Shown here in pieces: positions 46,035 through 58,656 of a stretch of 64,000 nucleotides of DNA. Source of the DNA: Eutypa lata (Eukaryota; Ascomycota; Sordariomycetes; Xylariales; Diatrypaceae); assembly GCA_022661535.1 (NCBI GenBank), contig JAKULF010000007.1:1984001-2048000 (forward strand), given 5' to 3'. The notes beneath the pieces were generated by a model, which was not told the DNA's origin, made no database searches, and saw only the letters and a list, made by a program, of their open reading frames with translations. Made by a program: the position numbers and the translations under genes. Positions within the stretch are counted from its first letter, which is position 1. Every line of letters starts with the position of its first letter.

Positions 46035-48818
46035 CTTGATTGATCCGTGAGTGGACGTGGGTTGCTGTGATTGAAGTGAAGAGTATCAGCTGTCAGGTTC
46101 AAGAACTACCTAGGATGTTAATCCGTGACGTTGTAGTTTGAATGAAGTTGCCAATCTTGACATAGAACTGAAGAAGTGTTGGTGATGGATATCCTGATGG
46201 TGACAAGATGATAGGTGACAGAGTAAAGGTGGGAAGAATTGGTAAGGTACACGCAAGGTACATGCGGTTCAATGACCTAACGCAGGGCACCAATGGCAAT
46301 TGGATCTAACGCGAGATATCAAAGTATTCAGAAGAAAGAAGGCGCCTTAAAAAGCGGATACAAATCGAAAGGCTTGGAGAACGCTGTAGTGATGATGGTG
46401 GGAATTGTGAATCAAGTCTAATGGAATATGAGGAACCTGAAAGTTGACAGTGAGCACTGGTAGGTTTAGACGGGCCTGCAGCGCTGAACTTCCTTGACTA
46501 GAAACAATGGGAGACTAAAACTGTAAAATTTCTGCACGGCCAATGTGAAGACCAATTCCAAAAGGGACAATCCAAAATTTGATTATCACTGCGAGGTGGA
46601 AAACAAACGCTGAGTGAAACTTGAGGGATGGAATAAATAGGACAGTGGTAGCTTGAACCAAGGCGCTTGCAGAAGAATATGTAGGTTGAAAATGGGACCC
46701 GATGAATCCAAAGACTACCAATCTACTAAAACTGGAAGTTACATACATACCCTACAAGTAATGACCCTAATGCCACTGCATTGCAACTGCCTTATGGTAT
46801 TCTTCAAGCTATGTTAATCACATGATGATAAGACGACATGTCCAACTTCTGACGAGAATCACCTTAGGTACTATGTTTAAGTTCTTAGTCAATGAACATA
46901 CAAATAACCACCACATGTGCAGAGAATTCAGTGATAATACCATTATGGTGGCCGGGGAACTATCAAGCCTTAAGTCCTCTATATCTACAATAGCAATATA
47001 TTACCTACAATTTCTGTTATTTTTATGCTAATTAAGTAGTTAAGGACCCATTTAAGGATATATATACATATAGTTTCTTCACTGGGAAGATACAGTGACT
47101 GCAGATCAAGTATTTCTGCTACTTGATAGATAATATACATACGTCAAGTTAAGTATTGCTTGCAATTGTACATATGCCCCTTTAATATTGATAATGCTGT
47201 AGTTCAGATAAGAGCTGAAGTACCTACTGGAGCCTATTACTTAATTTGAGCCTCACGACAAGCATATTGATGTTCTTGATCGGGGTCCACATTCTGTGAT
47301 AACCACTTATGCTCCCCTTCCTTCAAATATTCCTTTGTAGTAAGAAGAAAACCATTACAAAGTACCGAATTTCTATACCTAACAGCAAGAGCAGAATCAC
47401 TGAATGTAGCCTTGAATGTCCATTGAAAAACTCCCAACTAAAGTACATATGCACAACATACTCGCAAGGAGGTCATAGCCATGATGGATCCATTTTTTGC
47501 CTATTGTATATGCAGATACACTTGAGTGGTTACTACGTACATGTACCTAGTCCTCCGTGGGCTGTATTAAGGGAACTAGTCCTGTATTGGTAGTTGAAGT
47601 ACCTATCAGACACTGATATTCTTCAAGGCCCTGCAGGTCCTTGAATTGTGTTCCATCCACCTACACCCTATTGTATTAGAGTAAAGATACATGGAGGATG
47701 TATGTAATATGGTTTGTACTAAGAAGGGATTAAAGTCTTTGTGTATGGAACTATGTAGGTACTATCTAGACTAACATAATACTGACCTCCCTTGAAAATC
47801 TACATGCCCTGCACATAGAGTAAGCAATTTCCCCAAATGACACAAAAATATCTTGTTATCTATCATTGAGTATGTATTCTAGATATTTAAGAATATTTAC
47901 AATTATGCAGTTCCTACGTAGGAAATATTATTTAGAGATTGCAGAATACAGGCACTAAGTACAGAGTATTAGACAATAGGTAGCTGACTTGACAAGACGT
48001 TGAATTGGTGTCACCTGTAGGTATGTGGCAGCTGCTGACACCTGGGCCTATCACAACTGAGATGGAAGTTAGTTAGAGCTGCCTCGACAAAAATTGACTT
48101 CTTACCTGCTTATTATCGAGATATAAGATGCATGCAGGCCAGCAGATCCGTATGATCATTCGTCGAAACATATCAGCTCCTGCACTACCTTGCATATTCG
48201 TATAACTACCTACTTGAGGTCGGGAATAAATGCATAGCGGGCCGACCCGGCCGAACAGCTTCTTAGCAACACGGGCCCACATACCCCGAGAAAGTGCACT
48301 TTAGTTAGCCTGACCTGACCCGACCCTTGATATATTGAGACCAAGACTATAAGTAGGTTGGCCCGTGCCTTGCTAGAACAGAGGATCTCTTCTGGGATTG
48401 TTCCACGGAGCAAGGCTTTGCCAAACGTCCATCACCCAAGCTGCCAAATAATATGTAGGTGCATTCTTAGGACGGGCACGACTAGACCCTTAGTATGACA
48501 TTAAGGTTCATTTCGCCCATTCTTCAAGATCCATGAACAACATCTCAAGAGGAGAATAAAGGGGCAAGTCTAACCAGGATAGTCCTAGGGTACAGTATAT
48601 TGACGCACATATTAATTAGATCATACACAGTTTCCTCCTCCAGTATCTATAAAAGCCACATAATTTCTAACCGGTTCCCAAATTGGGATAACGAGCCTCC
48701 AAAAAAGGTACGCTCGCCTTCCCATCATCGTATATAGAGGAAAAAACATCAAGGCAGATCGCTCTGCTTAGTTCAAAAGTAATCTAGAGGCAAAAAACCA
48801 GTTCCTCCACTCGTATCA
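46035..48818. other. Gene-poor AT-rich region
   Basis: About 2.8 kb. The first 250 bases are the leader/promoter of the minus-strand gene ending at 44037. Beyond that no ORF with recognisable features is present on either strand. Confidence 0.55.
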
Positions 48819-49736
48819 TCAACGACGACTCCTTCCGCCGTCCTTGCGGCTCGAGTGTTTACTTTCTCCGTGCCTCCCTCCTTGGTTAGGGGCCGGCGGC
48901 GGTGGTGCGGCGGCGTTTTGTTGATTCGGGTCCCAGTACGAAGCCACCTGTCCGCCGGTCGGGTCTATCGCCGGCACATCCCTCCAATTGTACATCTGCT
49001 GCTGCGACCCCATCGTGTAGCTCATGGCGGTCGTCGTAGGCACGTCAGGCGCCATGCTCTGCCCCCAGTAGTATGTCTGCCGTGAAAGCGGGTCGTCCGC
49101 CATGGGAGCTGCCGCGTGTCCGTGGCCGTCTGCAGAGAAAAAATGGCCGAGGTTAGCAAAAAAGCCGCTGCTGGTGGGAGGGAATGGTGCCTTGGCATCT
49201 ACGCAAAGAAGAGAAAAAAGGCCGGATCACTTTCCAGGAGAAAGGGGGAACCTACAGCTATCATACTGGTAGCCCGTGTCACTACCCTGCGGAACCTGAG
49301 CCTGGTGTCCGCTAACGAGGAGGTGGTTCGAATGCATGGCCTGCATCGGCGCGGCCCCTTCCGAGTCCCAGTACTCGTCGTCCTCGAGTTTTATTGACGA
49401 CGGCTCGGGAGACACATCCTTTGCGTCTGCATAACCGCAGGAATCGCCCTTGACGAGACAGTTTGTGCTGTTTTGAACGTGGTCAGTAAGCTAAGCGCTA
49501 TGTGCAGTACTAGCAAGCGTCTTCGGGAGCAGTGACGCGAAGGTGGGTTGCTCCGGCCCGGAAGCTAGACGTGAAGGGCCTAGGGGGAAGGGGGGAACAG
49601 GGATACAAACGAGGACGGCATACCAAAGTGGCTTTTTTTCGTCGCAGCGTATGTGCTTCCTCTTGCAGTCTATGCAGCCGTTGCGGGATCTCTTGTGGTA
49701 GCGTCTGCGACGTTCTTCTGGCTTTGGTGGCGACAT
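48819..49736 (-). CDS. Small Zn(II)2Cys6 DNA-binding protein
   Basis: Three exons (49736-49624, 49467-49256, 49129-48819) give 211 residues. Splicing reconstitutes a complete binuclear zinc cluster, CIDCKRKHIRC (about 21-31) and CTNCLVKGDSC (about 37-47), spaced CX2CX6CX5CX2CX6C. A basic stretch (RRRRYHKRSRNG) precedes it. The first intron (156 bp) lies inside the cluster and splits the codon of the fourth cysteine (TG|C). The rest is short and disordered: DVSPEPSSIKLEDDEYWDSE, then Gln/Tyr-rich QTYYWGQSMAP and MGSQQQMYNWRD, a Pro run and a basic tail (RHGESKHSSRKDGGRSRR). No fungal-specific middle homology domain is present, so it is much shorter than typical Gal4-type factors. Targets unknown. 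Without splicing the zinc cluster would be lost. Confidence 0.88.
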
Positions 49737-50612
49737 TGTATCGGTTTGTATGGATGAAGAAAACAGACTGAGCTGGTATATTCGGGAGGTATAGTGAAAG
49801 CTTCTTTTTCTTCTTCTTCTTCTATGCTACAGACGATGTGGTAAAGACAAGCCTGCATAGCTAGGTCGGGTTCTAGCCGCATTATGTATTGACACTTTCT
49901 GGCTCGTGGCAGAGACCCCTACATTGGTCAGCCTTGCTACTATTGCATTCTGATCTGACTCTCAGGTACTGTGCCGCATGCAATGTCACACACAAAGTCG
50001 TTGGTTCTTTTGAGAGGGGGCGGTTCTCTATGCCAGGCACATAACTTGAAGTAGGGATCGTGTGAGCCCACAGCCCTACCCGCCCCGATTCATGGTTGCC
50101 TGAGTACTATTAACCTTCTGCCTGGTACTTTCTAGGTATCTTTTTTGGCGTATGCCCACGTGTCGAATCCAAGGATCCCCCCCCAGCTGAGTGGCATTCC
50201 ATATTCTCTTTAGTAATCTGAAGCTTGTGTTACTATTGGTGCTGATTGGTTTTATGCCTTCAGTTGGCAAGGGGCTTTGTTTCAGTGACAGAGTGGGAAC
50301 TTTGGGAAGTTCCTGCCTATTTCCCCGTCTAAACCCCTTATTTATTAGCTCGTCTTTATTTTATGGGGTTGCTTACATAGTTCTATGTCCACTACAACCT
50401 GTCACCGAGTTTCAATACGATAAGAGCGATGCGTAGAACTTCTGTATCCGTATGATTAAGATAGGTGTGATGCGCGCGCTTAAGTGGGACCGGTGCGATA
50501 TCCGCTCTTGCTGGAAAGCCCCTACGTAGTTAAGTAATCAATTATTATGCCATGTTGAAGTCGTCCATCCATAGCTTATTTGTAATCACTTAAAAATTGG
50601 TTTTAAATGAGA

Positions 50613-50634
50613 GTATATATATATATATATATAT
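50613..50634. repeat. TA microsatellite
   Basis: About ten tandem TA units in an AT-rich setting. Confidence 0.85.
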
Positions 50635-52879
50635 AAGGCAGGTAACGCTGACAAGTTTCCATTGTCTGACTGGCTGATATTCCCAAGCGTCTCATAAAAA
50701 GTATGGCTGAAAATGGTGTCACGAAGAGGAGAACTATGAAGTACCACACTTCTGAATATGTACGATACTTTTACAAGTGAATGTAAAATAACAGCAATAT
50801 GACGCTTAAAAGCGGAACTTTTACATAGAAGATTCATCCACTCTATGCCCCCTGTACAACTACCAAGCCACCTCCATAACGTCAACTGTGGCCTAAAAGG
50901 TCCATGCATATGCACTCACTTTGGATTCGATATTTGGATGGATGGAGGTCAAGAATCTTGTTGATGGCAGTTTCCGTATCGCTTTCCGGGGAAAATGTTA
51001 TCTCCTGTTCGGAAATGTGGATCTTTCTAGGAAATTAAACCCGAACTGGCGATGCATTGAACGAAACAGAAAGCGAAGTGCCAAGACAGAAATGTTGTTA
51101 TATGTATGCAAACAAGGAGGTATAGAAGATCGAAGGAAGGTATATGGTTTGTACCATACCCACTACCCACATGCTTCACATATGTAGGATCAATCTACAT
51201 AAGGTGAAATATGTAGGCAGGTTATGTGGGCACCTACCTACATATAATGCATATAGGGCTGATAATACTACCCCTCCTTCCCCTTTTGTTTCGATAAAGT
51301 CTTTGTACATCAGTGGCAAGAAGAGGATCACAAGCTGAGACAGGAGCGCCAAGAGCGCCTCGAGTTTATTACCATATAGAGGAGAGGATGAATTGGGGAT
51401 ATTGGAGTACCTGTTATTTTCCTGTCATCTGACAGCTGGTAATCTAACCAATAAGCTGGCAAATCTGCGCCAATTCTAGGTGAGATCTCGCATAGAAAAT
51501 CTCGATTAGGGGAGATGATGGCGAAAAAAAACAAAAAAAGCACATACAGGAGAGTAAAGTGGATGTTAGAAATGCCAAAATTGGAAATCGGAGGATATCA
51601 AGGATACTTACTTTGATAGATCCTTGCATTGCCATCATCAAGTGATGAGACGGATCCAATGCCAAGCATTCTTCAACGGATGTGATTCACATATTGTCTA
51701 GTCTACATGCGTACATATATGATTCACCCCATGCTATTCTCAGCTCCCAGCCACGAGATCGCCCGGCCAATGAACCAACTACATATATAACATCCATTAC
51801 AATAAACCCTGATGGTCCCCTGATGGCCTAGAAGAGTTGCACATCCAACGACTTTTCTCGGAGTTAGGAGTGGATCTTCTGACTAACTGACTGTTGGAGA
51901 TTCATAACAGGACGTTCATCGGTGAGGGGCGGTGTCCTGTCCTTTCCTGCCCATCATTAGGAGCACCACCGACTGGCCAGAATTTGGAGCCGAGCCCACC
52001 AATCAATCCTGAGGTGGTGTCCTTAAAGGGGTTCGGCGCCGATCCGATATCATACAAACCTACCTACTCCCAGTCTATTCCTTTGTGTCTCGGCGGCGTG
52101 CCTACTTATCCAACGTCATCAGCTGTCTCGGACGCCCGGCTCCGTAGTTAACTAATTGGGCTCGTTAATTATAAGCTGAGAGCCTACCGCCTCGGTTTTG
52201 GTGCAACGCTGAGTTTCTCCTAGCACAAGCACTGGGAAGTAGGTTACATATCGCGCAATGGGGATATCTTAGTGTTCGCAAAAGTCACCGCCTCACTTAT
52301 TCCCCCCACCCTTAAGCGCCCCGCGGACCGCGGACTTGCAGAGCGCGGTTCCGTGTAGCTTCGTACGCAAGTACGCACGCACGCACAACCTCGGGGTTCC
52401 TGTCTCTTGAGTTGGAAAACTCGACGCAGACGGGAACCAACATCTGACTCGGCAATAGGCGGTGTAGATATGTATAGGTCTAGGTAGGTAACCGTGATCC
52501 TTGGGTAGGTACAGCACGCGGCCCATCCTTCTCGTGATGTTGGCGGATCGAAGACCTAAATTCAGCAACAACGAACGACCAAAAAAAAACCAAAAAAAAA
52601 AAAAAAAACGGCCAACCGCGGTGGAAGAAGCCCAAAAATACGCGCAAGTACTACGCGCCTCATCAGCCTCAAAGCCTGGCAGCCCCCAACCCCGCGGGAT
52701 GTATGCGCGGAAAGTCCGCAAACGCCGACCTACCGACTTTGAGTGTCGGCGACCAGAATGGGCTATTCAAGATAAGAAATAAAATACGACGGCTTCAGAC
52801 GCGAGGCGACACGTGGATTAGCGACACCCGGGATGATGGGAACCACCTGCAGTGAAGAGGATTCGGGTTTCGCCAAGCG

Positions 52880-52917
<38 letters not shown>
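52880..52917. repeat. AGCC microsatellite
   Basis: About nine tandem AGCC units. Translated in one frame it would give repeated Ala-Ser-Gln-Pro, but the surrounding frame is not a supported gene. Confidence 0.85.
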
Positions 52918-53832
52918 GTTTCATCTGAACACTCGAGGGGGCGGAGATCGATGAAACGTTCTGTTTCGTTTCGAGATTATTCCTGCATTACATTAAGGTC
53001 GGGGTGTAACCATACCCGTCATGCTTTGCATGCTGTACTACAGAAGGAGTGGGTTGCGAAAATAGGGCTGAGGAAGGAAAGAGGACGACACCGTGGCGAA
53101 TAACATTCTCGGGAACACGAGGCTGTTACTACTACCTCTCGGCGCTGACCTTTCTCCCACACTGCCTCATTATCATTACGTGAGGATGTTTGTCTTGGTG
53201 GTGGTAGATTATCGGATTGTGACCAGGGTAGATGCGCCACACTGTTGCAGTCAGTGTAAGTCCGTTATGCCGCCATTTCATTGACACTCTGCATTATTAC
53301 GGCACGTAGAGCTATAGATAGGAGACTGTCTATAGCACGTGGCAACCAACATCATATAGTACATGATGGATACCTTAGCACGTGTTCGCAAAGACTTGAA
53401 AGTTTTAGAGGTTGTTGGTAGAATGTGCATATAGCCATCTTAGAACAAAATAAGCTTCCATTCCTCATTGGCCCCCAAAGACAAAACAGGACGGTGAGAC
53501 GTGGATGAGGAAAATGAGGATACACCCCTACACTTTGCGAGCTACCTACATAGGAATGAATCCCATAGTAATGTAATGTAATGGAATGGCACTGTTATCA
53601 AGGGCATAAAACAAAATAATGGCCCCCAACCGAAAAGAAGAAAAAAAGCACACATAATATTAGCCAAGCTTTTTCGAACCAACGCTTATCACAAATCAAT
53701 TGCATTGCTCATTACGAATCTTCACACCAACGGCATTTACATCCATAACCCATATTCATGCCGGCCTTTCCGTCCAGGGATTCCCCAACCCTCCAGGTTC
53801 ATATCTTCCCGTTCCCCATCCAATCAAAGTTT

Positions 53833-55465
53833 CTACGGCGGTGCGGCATTACCCGTCATGTAGGCGCTGAACGCCCTCTGCATTATCATTACGCGTTAAC
53901 TCACGCCACCTCGTTGGCAAAAAAAAAACCCAAAAGAATGAAAAACGTGGGGAGATCGCAATTGGGGCTTTCGGGAACGAAAGAGAAGGGGCAGGGGGGC
54001 GGAAGGGGGAGGGGGCGAATGGAAAATAACAGAAGGAAACTTACGGGGTTTCTTGTCTGCAGGAAGACGGTACCCGGACCGGTGAACTTGCAGACGAGGC
54101 CCTCGCCGCTAGCGAAACCGGCGATAATGCCGCCGCTCGCAACACGCTCCATGATGTACTTGACGTTCCAGGCGACGAGGTGGCCATTGTCGACGATGTA
54201 CTTCTCCCCATCGGCGAGGTCCTTGCGGATGATGGCGCCAAAGCTGGTGATCCACATGAGGCCAACGCCGCTGATCTTGTGGACCCAGAGCCCCTCGCCG
54301 CTGAACATGGCCTTCCCCAAGCCCTGGCGCTTGTAGTCGCGGATGACGCCCTGGGTGCTGGCGACGTAGGCGTCCTTGCCGACGCTCCAGGACTCGCCGC
54401 TCGTCAGCCGGATGGTGGTCATGTCGCCCAGCATGCTGGGGGCCAGCAGCAGCTCCCCGGGCCCGATGAACGTCGAGTTCCCCATCTCCCCGCCCGACAT
54501 GATCTTCTTCATGCTGAACTTGTACTCGCCGCGCAGCGTCACCGTCGGGCTCATGGCGATCAGCACCCCGGGCTTCGCGTTCAGCGGGCACCCGTGCGCT
54601 AGCTGCAGCGTGATGATCGTGTTGCAGTCCCGGTGGCTGATCCGGTACGAGCCCCCGTTGAACGTCCCCACATCGTCTAGCGTCGCGGCCGCGGCCGACG
54701 GCGCCCCGCTGCCGCCGCCGTGAATGCTGGCGGCGGAGGCGGCGATAGAGCCCGTCCGCGAGTGCCCCTGCCCCTGTCCCTGCGCCTTCTCTTGGGGATA
54801 TCCTTCGGGAGCATTCGGGACCGCGTCCGAGTATGAGGGCACATCGCCCGGCGACGGCGAGAAACCGGGGGAGATAGGGCCGCCGCTGTTCCGGAGCGGT
54901 AGGTTGAATTGTTGATGTTGATATTGCTGCTGTTGCTGCTGCTGTTGTTGTTGTTGTTGGGCTTGGGGCGGTAGTGGATATGATGTAGGCGTTCCGATCT
55001 GAGGTGGAGGTGATACGCTCTGATGCGGAGGCGCAGGATAGCTCGGCTGGCGGGGCGTCGGGCTCAGCGGGTGTTGCTGGAGAGGAGGAGAAGCATAGTT
55101 CTGCTGCTGGGGAGGCGTCGGGTACTGCTGTTGCTGGGCTTGAGGGGGCGCGAAGCCCGGCGTGCCAGGCGGCGGTGGGTAGAACTTGGTCTGGTTTGCG
55201 GGAGGGGACGTAGGAGGAGGTGGGTAGCCCTGCTGCTGCTGCTGTTGAGGTCCTGCGTGGGTTTCTCCTGTCAGCTTACCCGACAGATCAACGAGCGATG
55301 GCTCGAGAAGGAAAGTCAGAGAGGTCTCTGCATACCTGTTGACCCGCTTGGATTAGGGGGTGCTATTTCAATCGTCAGCTCTTCCATCTGCAACTGATAT
55401 GCGACAGAGCAGCAAATCGCGGGCTGAACATGTTGCTACTTACGCGGGTAATACTGGTTAGACAT
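53833..55465 (-). CDS. AIM24-family protein with Pro/Gln-rich N-terminal extension
   Basis: Four exons (55465-55444, 55362-55336, 55252-54045, 53877-53833) give 433 residues. The start gives MSNQYYP; exon 2 adds only nine codons (PPPNPSGST). Residues 17-160 are Pro/Gln/Tyr-rich with a poly-Gln tract (about 54913-54958). The AIM24 domain (TIGR00266/DUF124 type) covers about 190-425: [60 protein letters not shown] and [22 protein letters not shown] 167-bp last intron joins RNP to a 15-codon terminal exon, [14 protein letters not shown], matching the usual ending after QTRNP. Yeast Aim24 is a mitochondrial inner-membrane protein that supports MICOS; this extended form lacks an obvious mitochondrial presequence, so location is uncertain. 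The domain core is very GC-rich. Confidence 0.88.
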
Positions 55466-56624
55466 GATGACTTGATGCTCTCTAGGTTGTTTTTACTAAT
55501 TCTCATTTGTTCAACTACAAAGATAAAATGCCTCAATGAAGTATGAAATGGCAAGTTTTTAGATCAGGCTGCGGCGAGGCGGCGAGGGGAGGGACTTTAC
55601 GCGAAGTACTAGGTAAGGCAGAACGGAGACTATTTCGACGAGCTGAAAGCCCCGCACAGGAAGCGTTCGCTTGGCAGGCTGAATTTCTCTTATGTTCCCA
55701 AAACAGCCTAAGGAAGTCTATTGAGTAATTGAGATATAGCGATACAACGATAGGAGAGAGTGACGATTAGTTTAAGCAAAGAGGAAGAGGCTATACAATT
55801 TTCTCTCGAACAGCAAAAGAAGGGCTCTAAGTGGTATATATTTACGGCGGCTGGAGGGTAGGTTGGCTGCTTTTCTGGCCCCGACATGCATCTTCCCGCA
55901 GCTCAATTGATGTTGATTGACCAGTCATGTTGCTATTTCGGGCTTCTGCCAATAGTTAGGTTCAGTTTAAGCTCCAGCAAATGATAATTCGAGTTTCTTT
56001 CGGTCTGGCCAATCGAACCAAACTCTACTCACCCGCTCTGTGGAATGGGAATGTTCCAAGCGCTGTGCTTGACCAGGCGGCAAAGCCGGCGCTTCAAAAG
56101 GATGAACAACAATTTATTGGCTTGACCGAGAGAGAACCCCACCAAGTGGACCTAAGCTCCCTAGTTCGCCCAGCCTCCCGGGTGGTGGATACTGCCAATA
56201 GGGGGGAGGGGGAAGGGGCCAAAATAATTACACATTTCCCCTCTAGGCAGATGTGTATGTTCACGAAAATAATAATAAAAACCTTACTTTTCTTAACAAA
56301 TCTCATAATCGGAATGATCATTTCTTATTACCATTAAGCAAAGCGGAATTATTCGAATCCAAGTATTTCACTATGTCATTCAATTTGGCAACGACCTGGG
56401 GGGCAAGGGTGGTTAGACAATTGATGGCCGATCGTGTACCTATCGATTTCATGAAAATCAGATTAAATCAGACCTCTGTACAACCGAGTTGACATGTAGT
56501 ACAAACTACCAAAGATTCTAGCTCATTTCGTAATAAAGAAAGGTATTGGATAATTTTCTTGTCTCATATATATGTTCAACGACGAAACTCGCTAGATTTG
56601 GTGACGTGATCCAGCCAAGATAGT
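55466..56624. other. Intergenic region with repeat copy 2
   Basis: Promoter of the AIM24-like gene and 3' flank of the dioxygenase. Apart from the repeat at 56309-56400 nothing is recognised. Confidence 0.55.
56309..56400 (+). repeat. Diverged dispersed repeat, copy 2 (partner at 248-341)
   Basis: Second member of the pair described for 248-341, in the same orientation. Shared blocks are ATCGGAATGATCAT, CGAATCCAA, TGTCATTCAAT and TTTGGCAACGACCTGG. Similarity fades beyond these limits. Confidence 0.55.
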
Positions 56625-58126
56625 TCACGCTGTCGGGGGTTCTGCATATTGGCCCTTTGCTCGCATCCTTCTGTAGTCTTCCTGAACGACTGGTTCGTAT
56701 TTAGGCGGGTTCCCCTCGTGAGAGCACATAGGGAGACACTCAATAACCGACGTCGGGTCTGGTGCCACGAAATATGGTATGGAATACCTTGACTTTGTCA
56801 TCAACTTTTCCCCAATCGGACTATTCATTTGCACGGGAGGGAGTGTAACCCGATGCAATGTCGACTTGAGGCCGTCTAGTTCAGTCAGCGTGTCTGCAGT
56901 ACAGTCAGATAAGATTTGGAGAGAAAAAAAGGCGCACCATTGCTCCACCTCATCAGCAAATCGCCCACGTTCATAACTAGTGCATTCTTCATCGGCGTGG
57001 CGTCGACAAAACTGCCTGGATGCTTTGGGTTTTCAACCTGGAGCCCGCCAGCTTCATCTTGCAGTAGCATCGTGATGGTCCCCCAGTCTGTATGTGCCGG
57101 CATTCGAGCCGTGGCGTTGCTCAACAGCTTCTCTGCCTCAACCGGTGGATAGTGGAGGAGGCGGAGCTGTATACCCATATCTAGTCAGTAAAATGTTCGT
57201 CTTGTAATGCTGTCAAAAAGCTCCTTGTAGCGTCCAGGGAAGCCGATAGACTAGGTAGTCTGGTGTAGAATTAGAAGATCCTGAGATAAGGGGCTCATTG
57301 CAAATACGCACCTGGTTGTTTAAACCGCTGTGGTAATTTAGGAAGTAGTTCTCGTCTTCAAGCCCGACGCCAATCGCTAGAGCTCGCAGGAGGTCTTTCG
57401 CTGCCTCGAAGCATTCCCAATAAAATCGCGTCGTGAAATCACGGAAGCCCGGTAGAACTTCCTCGGGGAGCCAGACATTCGGCTGGAGTTCGAAATCCTC
57501 GTTCCCGACCTCGTAGCTTTCCTAGGAGCAGGTCAACAACTGGCTATATGTCGATTTCCTTGATGGCTCGTATAGACTAACCTTGAAATCCCCTATTCTC
57601 CGGTTCTCGGCCTCCTTTTCTTCGTCGCCCTCTTTGATAATGTCCTGCGATACTTTCTCCACTAGGTACATAGTCCACGGTTAGTAGATGTTACAATGTA
57701 CGTCCTCGGGAAAATGGGGTTTGGAAAGGTCAGATAAGAAGATCTGTGTTCCTAGGGTATGGGACTGAAGTATAAGTCGTAACTTCAGAAACCGCTTGCT
57801 TACAGCCAGGCCAGGAGTATCCTCTGTGCACATTGGGACCTTGACGCTAATTAGCAGCCGCCGTCGACAAGCTGAATTGAGGAGCACCGACCTGGTGGAT
57901 GAGGTGCTAGCATCTTCTTTTCTTGCGGGAGGTCAAAAAGCTTCTTTGAGAACTGAAACGCTTCCTCAATCAGTTCGCTTGATATCCCATGGTTCACTAC
58001 GTAGACAAAGCCAACCCGGCGACAAGCATCGGTTAGCTGTTGCGCTATACGCCTCCTCTCGTCGCTCGACCCGTGCGACCACGCCTCGAAGTTCACCACA
58101 GGAATCGTAGTGTGATCAAAGGTCAT
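56625..58126 (-). CDS. Isopenicillin-N-synthase-like 2-oxoglutarate/Fe(II) dioxygenase
   Basis: Six exons (58126-57892, 57839-57804, 57661-57582, 57521-57312, 57166-56938, 56875-56625) give 346 residues. The N-terminal DIOX_N domain opens with TIPVVNFEAW and has GFVYVVNHGIS; the exon 1-2-3 joins give HPPGPNVHRGYSWPGLEKVS. The oxygenase domain holds the iron ligands H212 and D214 (AHTDWG) and H271 (STLHRV), and the 2-oxoglutarate-type RxS motif (RYS, R293/S295). LRLLHYPP and DLLMRWSNDGLKSTLHRV are family-typical. Members oxidise varied small molecules; true penicillin synthesis needs an NRPS, absent here, so the substrate is unknown. The last intron has a second possible acceptor 18 bases earlier, which would insert six residues (TLTELD). 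It is in tandem with the CorA-like gene, whose stop codon is 530 bases upstream. Confidence 0.9.
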
Positions 58127-58656
58127 ATTGGATGATGGGACAGAGAATTGTCTTCTTTGTTTGATTGAGGGATGATGCCCTTCGTAGTCCCTAAATTGTT
58201 TGAGGTTAACTAGAAGGAGATGAAGATATACCCCGCAATGGGGGAATTACGTAGTAGATAAAGCTCCCTCGACTTCGCTATCATGTCGTCAACATACTAA
58301 TTACTATACGTGAGTGGCGCAACACCACCATCTCATCATTCTTATCAGGGTAAGTCATTAACTAGAAATTAGGTACGTATCTCATTAAAAATGTATGAAT
58401 TACACCACCACCTTGGCAAACTGGACCTATATAAGTTGAAGTCATCAACTAAGCAAATGCAGCCGATCCCGAACAGGCTCCACCACATTTTTCACCCCTT
58501 TCAGACGACAATCCAAACTTACTTATGATAATAAATTAACCCTAGACTGGAGGTTTGCATAATAGCACATAATCACAAGAAAACACAACATGCGCCCATA
58601 GCAATGTGGAATGATGCATGACCCTCCAACCCAACCAAGAAGCCCACTATGCAACA
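58127..58656. other. Short intergenic region
   Basis: Separates the dioxygenase start from the end of the CorA-like gene. No gene seen. Confidence 0.65.

Larger units (their letters stand above)
49737..53832. other. Large gene-poor region
   Basis: About 4 kb without a supportable gene. It contains a (TA)n run, a poly-A-rich tract at about 52581-52609 and an AGCC microsatellite (listed separately). Confidence 0.55.

Noticed and set aside
50921..51187. 88-codon plus-strand frame
   Set aside because: No domain, no neighbouring splice structure and composition like random intergenic DNA.
52293..52721. 142-codon minus-strand frame
   Set aside because: Its Phe run comes from a poly-A tract on the other strand; otherwise featureless.
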